DNA from: Bacteroidales bacterium | GTDB taxonomy: Bacteria > Bacteroidota > Bacteroidia > Bacteroidales > P3 | DNA: 5,226 nucleotides | Direction: 5' to 3' | NCBI GenBank assembly: GCA_017507285.1 | Contig: JAFWBF010000218.1 | Location: forward strand, 1 to 5,226 | Shown: piece by piece, positions 1 through 5,226 of the stretch | Position numbering within the stretch: position 1 is the first letter of the stretch | Layout of the letters: each line of letters starts with the position of its first letter | The notes under the pieces: model-generated | Database searches by the model: none | Told to the model about the DNA's origin: nothing | The model's input: the letters and a program-made list of their open reading frames with translations, nothing else | Program-made: the position numbers and the translations under genes

Positions 1-2
1 CT

Positions 3-662
3 CCGGGATATGTAGGCTACGACGAAAGCGGACAACTTACCGAGGCTGTTCGCAGAAAACCATACTCTATTGTCCTCTTCGACGAGATAGAGAAGGCACA
101 CCCCGATGTGTTCAACATACTGCTCCAAGTGCTGGAAGATGGCAGGCTTACGGACAACAAGGGACGTATTGCCGACTTTAAGAACACCATCATAATAATG
201 ACTTCCAACATGGGTTCCAACATCATTCAGGAACGGATGATGAATGTAGACCCTATAGATGCCGACCGAGTTTACAACAGCACTAAAGCCGAGGTGATGG
301 AACTACTTCGACGTACCATTCGACCGGAGTTTTTGAATCGTATCGACGAGATAATAATGTTTACTCCTCTGTCGAGAAACGAGATAAAAGATGTGCTACG
401 AATACAGATGCGTACGGTGGAAGACATGCTGGCCAAGAATGATATACACATCACTATCACCGACGAGGCGTTGGAATACCTTGCCGAGATAGGCTACGAC
501 CCTGCTATGGGTGCTCGCCCCGTAAAGCGTGTTATCCAGCGGAGGATACTCAACGAGCTTTCCAAGGAAATACTCGCCGACAAGATTCGCCCCGCCGACA
601 ACATTGTGGTGGATGTGTTTGATGGTAACTTCGTCTTTTACAATTCCGACTACAAGAAGTAG
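3..662 (+). CDS. clpB: ATP-dependent chaperone ClpB, C-terminal part (5' end outside the window)
   Basis: This is the last 219 codons of a ClpB/Hsp104-type AAA+ disaggregase, a cytoplasmic hexamer that works with DnaK to pull proteins out of aggregates. The reading frame is open to the left edge, so the N-terminal domain, first AAA+ ring and middle domain lie outside. What is visible is the second AAA+ module: the pore-loop segment PGYVGYDESGQLTEAVRRKP at the very start, Walker B VLFDEIEKAH, sensor 1 around IIIMTSN, the arginine-finger segment RPEFLNRIDE, and sensor 2 in GARPVKRVIQRRIL near the C-terminus. GARPVKR followed by NELSKEIL favours ClpB over ClpC. The frame ends in TAG and runs straight into a hairpin terminator. 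Its last 65 bases are duplicated near position 2690. Base composition is higher in G+C (about 55% in 541-600) than in the neighbouring minus-strand genes. Identification is very secure. Confidence 0.97.
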   Translation, partial: PGYVGYDESGQLTEAVRRKPYSIVLFDEIEKAHPDVFNILLQVLEDGRLTDNKGRIADFKNTIIIMTSNMGSNIIQERMMNVDPIDADRVYNSTKAEVMELLRRTIRPEFLNRIDEIIMFTPLSRNEIKDVLRIQMRTVEDMLAKNDIHITITDEALEYLAEIGYDPAMGARPVKRVIQRRILNELSKEILADKIRPADNIVVDVFDGNFVFYNSDYKK

Positions 663-724
663 CCCTTGCCACTATATGTATCAATGAAAGCAGAGACGCA
701 GTTTGTTGCGTCTCTGCTTTTTTT
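598..724 (+). repeat. Left copy of a clpB-tail direct repeat (functional copy)
   Basis: This segment holds the last 21 codons of clpB, the stop and the terminator. It recurs at 2690-2815 in the same orientation. Over 598-700 versus 2690-2791 there are three substitutions (626, 650, 685) and one single-base deletion (one G of 611-612). After that the hairpin loop differs, and the right stem arm matches again except for one base. The start-to-start distance is about 2092 bp. The two copies bracket the two minus-strand genes at 763-2507. Confidence 0.93.
687..724 (+). terminator. Rho-independent terminator of clpB
   Basis: A perfect 14-bp stem (687-700 pairing with 707-720) encloses a 6-base loop (GTTTGT) and runs into seven T residues. 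It starts 24 bases after the clpB stop. On the other strand the stem is followed by only three T, so it could weakly terminate the converging minus-strand gene that ends at 763, but the T tract clearly serves clpB. Confidence 0.93.
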
Positions 725-762
725 GTTATTTTACATTTTACTGAGATTGTAGTATTCTATAT

Positions 763-1275
763 CTATAAACCCAAAAAGGAATTAATTTTACCGATGGTTT
801 TCACTGATATTCCATCTTGAAACTCTTTGCCGTTGAATAGAGATTTGCAGGAATAGTATTTATGTTTACCGCTCTTATTTATCACAACTAATGCAGGGAA
901 ACTACTTATTTTGTATCTATTAAATATTCGTTTACGTTTATTGGGATTCAAATCGTAGTATATGGTAGGTGTGTCTTTTCCTACAAAATACTGTTTCAAT
1001 GTCGATTCTATATTGCGCATTGTCATTTTATCGGCTCCTTTTATAAGAGATACAAATTGTATATCATTATTGTCCGAACATATTTTGCTACAATGCGAAA
1101 TCAATTCTATTACACAATCGTGGCAGCAAAATGTGTCGTAGCACATTATCATGTACTGAGTGCCCTCTTCGATATTCTGTTCCTCGCCATTTATGGAATA
1201 GAGTTTCAGGTTTCCTACCGACGAGTTTAGCAACACCGATAATAATATACTTAGAAATGATACTTTGATACTCAT
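763..1275 (-). CDS. Secreted thioredoxin-like protein with a CHDC motif
   Basis: The 170-aa product starts with a short basic stretch and a hydrophobic segment (about residues 5-20), consistent with a Sec signal peptide or N-terminal anchor, which suggests an envelope location. A thioredoxin-like fold is suggested by a Cys-x-x-Cys motif, C51-H-D-C54, followed by E57 in the C-x-x-C-x-x-E spacing common in TlpA-like proteins, and by a probable cis-proline at P127 in SSFPALVVIN after a beta-strand. An extra cysteine at 50 precedes the motif, and C62 and C66 follow, so the protein is unusually cysteine-rich. The middle dipeptide HD is not the usual GP, so its redox behaviour cannot be predicted. 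The start codon overlaps the stop of the upstream 410-aa gene (TAATG), implying translational coupling. Length is short for a full TlpA protein. The thioredoxin-like fold is inferred from motifs. The substrate is unknown. Confidence 0.78.
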   Translation of the reverse strand: MSIKVSFLSILLSVLLNSSVGNLKLYSINGEEQNIEEGTQYMIMCYDTFCCHDCVIELISHCSKICSDNNDIQFVSLIKGADKMTMRNIESTLKQYFVGKDTPTIYYDLNPNKRKRIFNRYKISSFPALVVINKSGKHKYYSCKSLFNGKEFQDGISVKTIGKINSFLGL

Positions 1276-2507
1276 TATTTTAATAAGCTATGATTAAAAA
1301 CTATTATGCGGAAATGAGGAGCTTTGGTAGATAACCATTCCTCGTGTTTGTTCCAATATTCGAGACGGGTAATACCAATGGGATTTATTCCTACTCCTTG
1401 CACGTCTAATTTTACAATCTTGTCATCGAAGAAATGAGTTTTGCCATTAAAGAAATTTACATCTAATCCGTTGGGCTTAAGGGGTTCTGTTTGTTCTTGT
1501 TCGGTAAGTTTATTGTATTTGTATTCCGATATGTCGGAAAGATTTCTTACCCATTTCCCATCTGCTTTTTTCCAAGTGTCCACCGAATTGTAGAAAGTGC
1601 TTTCTTCTCTTTTACTTGTTATTACTGCAATTATATTATTGGTATCGGGCATATAAATGAAATTCAGCTTTGTGGCAGAATAGAAATGTTTGCGTATATA
1701 CTCCATTACATCCACAGGTTGAGGACCTTTCTTCAATGCTTTTTTCTTTACCTTATCGGGAATGGTTACCCAATTTTCATAATCGGCATAGCCTATGCTA
1801 TCTATTATATCTAAGTTATTGTTGTAGAACAAAAACGAGTATTCATTGCGGTTGGCAAATAGGATAATATCATCTTTGTTGTCGATATACTTAAACGGAT
1901 TAAAACAAGATATTAGCGATGTGTTGTAATGTGGATATAATTTTTTGTATATTTTACCGGTGTTTGTATTCATAAGGAAAATGGAAACTCTTTGTTTGGT
2001 AAGTCTTGTTTCCACATAATTGTTGGAGAATAGCAGTGTGCTGTCGTTCAGAAGAATTATGTGTCTGAATGCTTCGGGTACATATATTTCTTTCTCAAAC
2101 CGATATGTGCTATCGTTTTGCTTGTCATATACCAGCACATGTTCATAAAACGAAAGAAACAACATCGTATCGTTGCAGGCAATTGATTTAAATTCATAGC
2201 TTTGAAGTTCTTCTAATTGACGGGAAATGCCGGGGCGAACAATGCGAGTTGATTCTAACTTATAGGTATCCACATTGAGATTGTATATAGTAATGGTATC
2301 AATATCATACTTGCGATTGTAGTATGTAAATACAACATTTCTCCCATATTGAGTGGAAACAATGTTGGTGCTATATGATTTGCTTTCCAAGTGTTTCAAT
2401 AGTATTACGGAATCAACATAGGTGTAATCCGATAAAGAATTTTGGGCTATAGAAGTATTTATCGAAATGACAATACTTGCTATAGTCCAAATAATATGAT
2501 TTTTCAT
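1275..2507 (-). CDS. Secreted protein of about 410 aa, possibly beta-propeller-like, function unknown
   Basis: The 410-aa product has an N-terminal signal peptide: M-K-N-H, a hydrophobic core, and a likely cleavage after SIA before QNS at about residue 21. The mature part is rich in tyrosine, asparagine and alternating hydrophobic strands with short D/N turns, for example LLNDSTLLFSN, DDIILFANRN and NIIAVITSKREE. This resembles the repeated sheets of the uncharacterised secreted propeller-like proteins common in Bacteroidota, but no catalytic motif is recognised and the propeller assignment is an inference from texture. It is the first gene of a two-gene unit: its TAA stop shares a base with the ATG of the thioredoxin-like gene. 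A -7 box lies 36 bases upstream of the start. Composition is AT-rich (30% G+C in 1801-1860) compared with clpB. It sits between the two clpB-tail repeats, which suggests arrival as cargo. Confidence 0.75.
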   Translation of the reverse strand: MKNHIIWTIASIVISINTSIAQNSLSDYTYVDSVILLKHLESKSYSTNIVSTQYGRNVVFTYYNRKYDIDTITIYNLNVDTYKLESTRIVRPGISRQLEELQSYEFKSIACNDTMLFLSFYEHVLVYDKQNDSTYRFEKEIYVPEAFRHIILLNDSTLLFSNNYVETRLTKQRVSIFLMNTNTGKIYKKLYPHYNTSLISCFNPFKYIDNKDDIILFANRNEYSFLFYNNNLDIIDSIGYADYENWVTIPDKVKKKALKKGPQPVDVMEYIRKHFYSATKLNFIYMPDTNNIIAVITSKREESTFYNSVDTWKKADGKWVRNLSDISEYKYNKLTEQEQTEPLKPNGLDVNFFNGKTHFFDDKIVKLDVQGVGINPIGITRLEYWNKHEEWLSTKAPHFRIIVFNHSLLK

Positions 2508-2542
2508 AACTATTTTATTTAATCAATTAATGTTTTGTGATG

Positions 2543-2550
2543 CAAAGTTA
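2543..2550 (-). promoter_or_regulatory. Bacteroidota-type -7 promoter box for the two-gene unit
   Basis: On the minus strand the sequence reads TAACTTTG, which matches the Bacteroides -7 consensus TAnnTTTG exactly and is followed by GCATC. It lies 36 bases upstream of the ATG at 2507, giving a predicted leader of roughly 25-30 bases. No good -33 TTTG is seen at the usual spacing (the nearest is about 30 bases upstream), so strength is uncertain. The rest of 2508-2689 is very AT-rich non-coding DNA with no other recognisable element. Confidence 0.7.
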
Positions 2551-2689
2551 CGTATTTATTTTTTAATTACCGAATATTTTCAAAGAAAAATTTTTATATA
2601 AATCAAAATTAATTTGTTTACACACTGCAAAACAGCTTACTATAAGAAATGAAAACTATATAAACCCAAGGCTTTTTCACCAATAATAC

Positions 2690-2753
2690 ACAACATTGTG
2701 GTGATGTGTTTGATGGCAACTTCGTCTTTTACAATTCCGAATACAAGAAGTAG
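2690..2753 (+). pseudogene. clpB: Remnant of the clpB 3' end
   Basis: The last 21 codons of clpB, including the TAG stop at 2751-2753, reappear here without the rest of the gene. Relative to the intact tail there is a one-base deletion near 2703 that shifts the frame upstream of the final 16 codons. Within those codons the only changes are GGT to GGC (synonymous) and GAC to GAA (Asp to Glu). There is no start codon in frame, so this is a non-coding fragment. The conservative changes suggest it was copied from a functional clpB allele rather than having drifted here. Confidence 0.88.
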
Positions 2754-2773
2754 CCCTTGCCACTATATGTATC

Positions 2774-2815
2774 AACGAAAGCAGAGACGCAACAAAATGC
2801 GTCCCTGCTTTCGTT
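2774..2815 (+). terminator. Duplicated, diverged clpB terminator hairpin
   Basis: An 18-bp stem (2774-2791 with 2798-2815) has one A-C mismatch (2785/2804) and a loop of ACAAAA. Compared with the functional copy, the stem is extended by paired changes (AACG opposite CGTT instead of AATG opposite TTTT), but the uninterrupted T tract is lost, so termination to the right would be weaker. The structure is conserved while the loop has been replaced. Confidence 0.7.
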
Positions 2816-2927
2816 GTTTGAACAATAAGGCGTTGTTTCACTTCTTTCCGCTGCCCTGTTTACATTCCCCCATTCCTTCTGCCGATAAATGCCCAATCTT
2901 ATATCTGCTTGCTTTTCAGTGAATATG
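2816..2927. other. Non-coding spacer between the clpB-tail copy and the symmetric array
   Basis: No supported gene is seen. A minus-strand open frame crosses this stretch (2729-3016), but it is built from the clpB terminator copy and the 23-bp repeats and has no recognisable domain. The part at about 2880-2927, read on the minus strand, has a vague resemblance to 3215-3255 on the plus strand, which could be a decayed outer extension of the inverted structure. Confidence 0.5.
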
Positions 2928-3019
2928 AACTTCGTTCGGGAATGATGCACAACTTTGTTCGAAAGCGATAGTCCAAAGAGTTCGAATACGATAGTCGACA
3001 AACTTCGATTGTGCAACTC
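2928..3019 (-). repeat. Left array: four 23-bp units, inverted orientation
   Basis: Four consecutive 23-bp units (2928-2950, 2951-2973, 2974-2996, 2997-3019) are the reverse complements of the units at 3103-3194. Shared elements are TTCGAA or its variants near the middle and GATAGTC at the end of two units. The unit junction at 2994-2999 forms GTCGAC. The units match their mirror partners at roughly 14-17 of 23 positions. The outermost unit is the most diverged. Confidence 0.85.
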
Positions 3020-3020
3020 T

Positions 3021-3101
3021 CCTTATGCCATAAGGAAGCCTTCCTTATGGCATAAGGACACCGCCCTTATGCCATAAGGACACTGCCCTTATGGCATAAG
3101 G
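3021..3101. repeat. Four 15-bp palindromes at exact 22-bp spacing, centre base alternating C/G
   Basis: Units at 3021-3035, 3043-3057, 3065-3079 and 3087-3101 read CCTTATG-x-CATAAGG, with x being C, G, C, G in order. They therefore alternate in orientation. Spacers are 7 bases: AAGCCTT, ACACCGC and ACACTGC. The first spacer continues the symmetry, making 3021-3057 a perfect palindrome with 18-bp arms around base 3039. This could extrude a cruciform or form a long RNA hairpin, or act as a series of sites for a dimeric DNA-binding protein. Confidence 0.95.
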
Positions 3102-3102
3102 A

Positions 3103-3194
3103 GACTATCGCTCTCGAAGTTTGTCGACTATCGCTCTCGAAGTTTGTCGACTATCACACTCGAAGTTTATCGACCATCACTCTCGAACAATGTG
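3103..3194 (+). repeat. Right array: four 23-bp units
   Basis: Units lie at 3103-3125, 3126-3148, 3149-3171 and 3172-3194. The first two are identical, the third differs by a few bases, and the fourth diverges in its second half. Each starts GACTATCG or a variant and carries CTCGAA in the middle. Unit junctions give GTCGAC, for example at 3123-3128. The block 3114-3133 is a perfect 20-base inverted match to 2989-3008. Confidence 0.92.
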
Positions 3195-3262
3195 TTTTTA
3201 TGTTGCCTACATTGCTTTTTCCTGCAAAAGGATATTTTCGGTCTATTCCAGCCACAAGTTGC
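3195..3262. other. Short non-coding stretch between the symmetric array and the Fic-operon terminator
   Basis: This is T-rich sequence with no supported gene or signal. Plus-strand open frames crossing it start inside the 23-bp repeats and run antisense into the Fic gene, so they are judged spurious. Confidence 0.5.
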
Positions 3263-3301
3263 AAAAAGAGAGAGATACCGTTTGCAGCATCTCTCTCTTT
3301 T
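3263..3301 (-). terminator. Rho-independent terminator of the Fic operon
   Basis: A perfect 13-bp stem (3264-3276 with 3289-3301) has a 12-base loop. Read on the minus strand it is followed by a run of five T (3267 down to 3263, overlapping the stem end) and begins 15 bases after the Fic stop codon. It would end transcription coming from the genes on the right before it reaches the repeat array. Confidence 0.85.
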
Positions 3302-3316
3302 CCACTCCTTTCGCCG

Positions 3317-4108
3317 TCAGCCTATGCTTTGCCGGTACTGCGAAATTCTTTCTTCTAGGTTGGCGATATGTTGTGCCATCATTACGTCTTGAATTATAGT
3401 GCTGTCGTCCATTTCTCGGCTGTCTATCAGTGCCTGAATGTATTCGTGTTTGCTTTCTTTGGTTACTATGGAGGGTATTAGACCCAGCTGCCACTGTACA
3501 ATATTCATAAGCAACCTCGATGTACGCCCATTGCCGTCTACCCACGGATGTATGGTTACCAGTCGGAAATGTGCTTCAAAACTAAGTATGTAACATGCAG
3601 TCTTATCATTTCGGTCTATTGCCGAAATCTCGTTGTTGAGCCATAGGCAGAAGTCCTCAACGGCATTAGGTACCTTCTGAAAAGCCATGTAGCTCTTGCC
3701 ACCTATGCCTGCACTTACATTGCACAGCCTTAGTTCTCCCTTCGACGAATCGAAGTTGCCACCCAATACCGAATACTCCGACCCTGTCCGTTGCATTACC
3801 TTGGACGATAGCCGGCATAGCAAATCGGCGGTGTAGGGTTGTGCTGTTTTTACCCATTCAAGGGCAAACATATAGGCGTTCTTTAGGTCGAGGTTCATCA
3901 TTTGCTCTACAATGCTTTTGCCTTTGGCTGTGATACCCTCGTCGAAAAGTAGTTGGTTTTCCACTTCCGTGATGGTCGAACCCTCGATGGCTGTAGAGTG
4001 GGTAACAAGCGAATAGAGGTAGAACTTGTTGTAATCCACCTGTTGTTCAATGCCCGAAGCGGTGTATAGGTTTAGGGTGTCGTTCAGTTTCTTGTCTATG
4101 TCCTTCAT
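3317..4108 (-). CDS. Class II Fic-domain protein (probable AMP transferase)
   Basis: The 263-aa protein carries the Fic catalytic motif HPWVDGNGRTSR at residues 187-198. Catalytic H187, the phosphate-binding GNGR loop and the second Arg are all present. An N-terminal inhibitory helix motif S38-T-A-I-E42-G43 matches (S/T)xxxE(G/N), so it belongs to the class II, self-inhibited Fic proteins, in which the Glu blocks productive ATP binding. The segment around residues 113-146 would form the flap that positions a target. Family members usually transfer AMP from ATP to a Tyr, Ser or Thr hydroxyl of a protein; the target here is unknown. No signal peptide is seen, so it is cytoplasmic. It begins 20 bases after the stop of the TlpA-like gene and ends just before a terminator, so the two are probably one operon. 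No antitoxin-like small gene (FicA/VbhA type) is adjacent, as expected when inhibition is built in. Confidence 0.93.
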   Translation of the reverse strand: MKDIDKKLNDTLNLYTASGIEQQVDYNKFYLYSLVTHSTAIEGSTITEVENQLLFDEGITAKGKSIVEQMMNLDLKNAYMFALEWVKTAQPYTADLLCRLSSKVMQRTGSEYSVLGGNFDSSKGELRLCNVSAGIGGKSYMAFQKVPNAVEDFCLWLNNEISAIDRNDKTACYILSFEAHFRLVTIHPWVDGNGRTSRLLMNIVQWQLGLIPSIVTKESKHEYIQALIDSREMDDSTIIQDVMMAQHIANLEERISQYRQSIG

Positions 4109-4128
4109 AATGCCGTTATTTTATCTTG

Positions 4129-5226
4129 CTAAATATACATCGAAACTTCGTCGATTGTTTTTAATCTGTAGAATGTTTTTTTGTCGGGCGAGATAAGAAC
4201 TATTGTTGGGTATTTGTAGGTGCCAAATATTTTTCCGAAACCTTTAGAATGGTATAGTATATGGTTGATGTTGAACCTGCCTACTACGGGCAGAAGGGTT
4301 TCGGTGTTGCCTGCAATGGGGTTTATCATCATAAGCTTTATGTTGTGTTTTTCCATGTATTCCAAACCTATCTTTTCGGTATTGTTAGACAGACTGTTCA
4401 TTTCTTCAAAACAAGGTCCACACCCCAAAGTCCAGAAATATAACATAGTCCACCCGTTGTGGCTTCTAAGTGTGGTGGTGTTTCCGTCGGCCAGCGATAC
4501 AATAGGATAGTCCAACACAGTGTCGTTCAGTTCCTCACTCTTTACATTATGGTAAGTCCAGCTGAGGGGCAAACTATCAGTATTGTTGTGTCGGCTATAA
4601 TTTTTATACTTCTCTTGTTCAAAGTTGAATATGGAATCTATGATATTTCTGTTGTCTTCGAAAGTAATATTAACCTCTATTTTCTTCTTTTGCCAAGCCT
4701 CGTTGCCTGGATAATCCATTGGGCGAGAATGGATGTATTGCAAACGTTTTTCTACATTGTTGTAGTAGTAAGTTATTGTAATGTAGTTTGGAATGTCAAA
4801 ACTCTCGGTGCTGTCGTTATAAATGTGTCTTTTATTGTCGTATGATATGGCTGTATAAGAAACGTTGTTGATTACGGTGTCGAACATATTATTGAATAAA
4901 ATGTACATAAACTCAGTATCCGTGGCTTTTTTCTGCATTATCAGCTGTGGAAAGTTGTCGATATGAAGCATACAATAGTTGTTATACCGCCAATGTGCAC
5001 TATATCCAAAGTCTATCCCATCTTTGTCTTCACCAAAGTTCAGGGAACCATTACATCTACCCTTCATGAGTTCCAGACTTTCGTTGTTGATGAATTTGAA
5101 GTATTCTTTTGAAAAGAGATAATATTGTTGAGAGAAATAATCATCCAAAAAAGCAATTTCATTCTTGTTCTTCATTACCTTTTTGGTAAAGGAGTTTGAC
5201 GCATTATACGGGATGTCAGCATCTTC
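4129..5226 (-). CDS. TlpA-like thioredoxin-domain protein, N-terminus outside the window
   Basis: The C-terminal domain (about residues 225-348, counted from the Met at 5175) is a TlpA/redoxin-type thioredoxin fold: MLYFWTLGCGPCFEEMNSL contains the W-x-x-x-C-G-P-C active site (C252, C255) followed by E-E-M, and P323 in YKYPTIVLIS is the expected cis-proline. Such proteins act as periplasmic or membrane-anchored thiol-disulfide reductases. The preceding region of about 220 residues is rich in Tyr, Asn and Asp, strand-like, and matches nothing I recognise. The frame continues without a stop from the ATG at 5175 through the right edge (17 more codons, reading EDADIPYN and onward). No signal peptide follows that ATG, so the true start lies outside and 5175 is probably an internal Met. 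It is followed by the Fic gene after 20 bases. AT-rich composition resembles the 763-2507 genes. Confidence 0.88.
   Translation of the reverse strand, partial: EDADIPYNASNSFTKKVMKNKNEIAFLDDYFSQQYYLFSKEYFKFINNESLELMKGRCNGSLNFGEDKDGIDFGYSAHWRYNNYCMLHIDNFPQLIMQKKATDTEFMYILFNNMFDTVINNVSYTAISYDNKRHIYNDSTESFDIPNYITITYYYNNVEKRLQYIHSRPMDYPGNEAWQKKKIEVNITFEDNRNIIDSIFNFEQEKYKNYSRHNNTDSLPLSWTYHNVKSEELNDTVLDYPIVSLADGNTTTLRSHNGWTMLYFWTLGCGPCFEEMNSLSNNTEKIGLEYMEKHNIKLMMINPIAGNTETLLPVVGRFNINHILYHSKGFGKIFGTYKYPTIVLISPDKKTFYRLKTIDEVSMYI

Larger units (their letters stand above)
2690..2815 (+). repeat. Right copy of the clpB-tail direct repeat
   Basis: This is the partner of 598-724 in the same orientation, covering the clpB tail, the intergenic segment and the terminator hairpin. 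Homology begins at ACAACATTGTGGTG (2690-2703) and fades after 2815. The left boundary contains a small inverted repeat, CACAA-CA-TTGTG (2689-2700), which could be a recombination core, but this is speculative. Sequence left of 2690 shows no convincing clpB similarity. Confidence 0.93.
2928..3194. repeat. 267-bp mirror-symmetric composite inverted repeat centred on base 3061
   Basis: The left 23-bp array, the palindrome array and the right 23-bp array share one centre of symmetry: boundaries 2928/3194, 3019/3103 and 3021/3101 all sum to 6122, and the single linker bases 3020 (T) and 3102 (A) are complementary. The C-G-C-G order of palindrome centres is itself self-complementary. The whole segment could fold into one long, interrupted hairpin. 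It lies between the clpB-tail copy and the terminator of the Fic operon. No transposase or terminal target duplication is seen. Confidence 0.9.

Noticed and set aside
1491..1867. Plus-strand frames inside the 410-aa gene
   Set aside because: They are antisense shadows of a well-supported secreted protein, with no independent start signal or domain.
598..2815. Classical insertion sequence or composite transposon
   Set aside because: There is no transposase gene, the flanking repeats are direct copies of a chromosomal gene end rather than terminal inverted repeats, and no short target duplication is evident.
2698..2922. Plus-strand 74-codon gene beginning in the clpB-tail copy
   Set aside because: It is out of frame relative to the clpB codons, runs through a hairpin, and has low-complexity content without a recognisable domain.
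2729..3016. Minus-strand 95-codon gene
   Set aside because: It is made of the reversed clpB-tail copy, its terminator, and the 23-bp repeats. It has no domain and its start lies inside the repeat array.
3021..3101. CRISPR array
   Set aside because: The 15-bp units are palindromic and alternate in orientation, spacers are only 7 bases with two nearly identical, and there are no cas genes.
3121..3399. Plus-strand small genes starting in the 23-bp repeats (also 3144-3392)
   Set aside because: The peptides LSTI/LEV-type starts come from translating the repeats, and the frames then run through the Fic terminator and antisense to the Fic gene.
3739..3757. Possible further 23-bp-type unit (TTCGACGAATCGAAG)
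   Set aside because: It lies inside the Fic coding sequence and shares only a TCGA-rich core with the repeats, so it is likely chance.
4220..4845. Plus-strand frames opposite the TlpA-like gene
   Set aside because: They are antisense to a gene with a clear CGPC active site, and show no domain of their own.

Overview
The window looks like a chromosomal segment of a Bacteroidales-type bacterium (Bacteroidota). The pointers are a ClpB tail of Bacteroidota character, a Bacteroides-type -7 promoter box (TAACTTTG), no clear Shine-Dalgarno sequences, and small secreted proteins with TlpA/thioredoxin-like folds. Genus cannot be fixed from the sequence alone.

Layout. (1) Positions 3-662, plus strand: the C-terminal 219 codons of the chaperone ClpB, followed by a strong hairpin terminator. 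(2) Positions 763-2507, minus strand: an AT-rich two-gene unit, a secreted protein of about 410 aa (possibly beta-propeller-like) overlapping by one base a secreted thioredoxin-like protein of 170 aa. A -7 promoter element lies upstream. (3) Positions 2690-2815: a second, imperfect copy of the clpB 3' end together with its terminator. The two-gene unit is therefore bracketed by direct repeats of about 126 bp, as expected for an insertion at the 3' end of clpB or for a recombination-mediated duplication. (4) Positions 2928-3194: a highly symmetric repeat structure of four 23-bp units, four 22-bp-spaced palindromes and four inverted 23-bp units, mirrored around base 3061. (5) Positions 3317-5226, minus strand: a probable operon of a TlpA-like thioredoxin-domain protein (open at the right edge) and a class II Fic-domain protein, closed by a hairpin terminator at 3263-3301.

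How the parts fit. All three transcription units around the repeat region either end there or are directed away from it: clpB and the Fic operon converge toward the middle, and the two-gene cargo is transcribed toward clpB. The most notable features are the clpB-tail duplication around the cargo and the 267-bp mirror-symmetric array. No integrase, transposase, Cas gene, tRNA or rRNA is visible.
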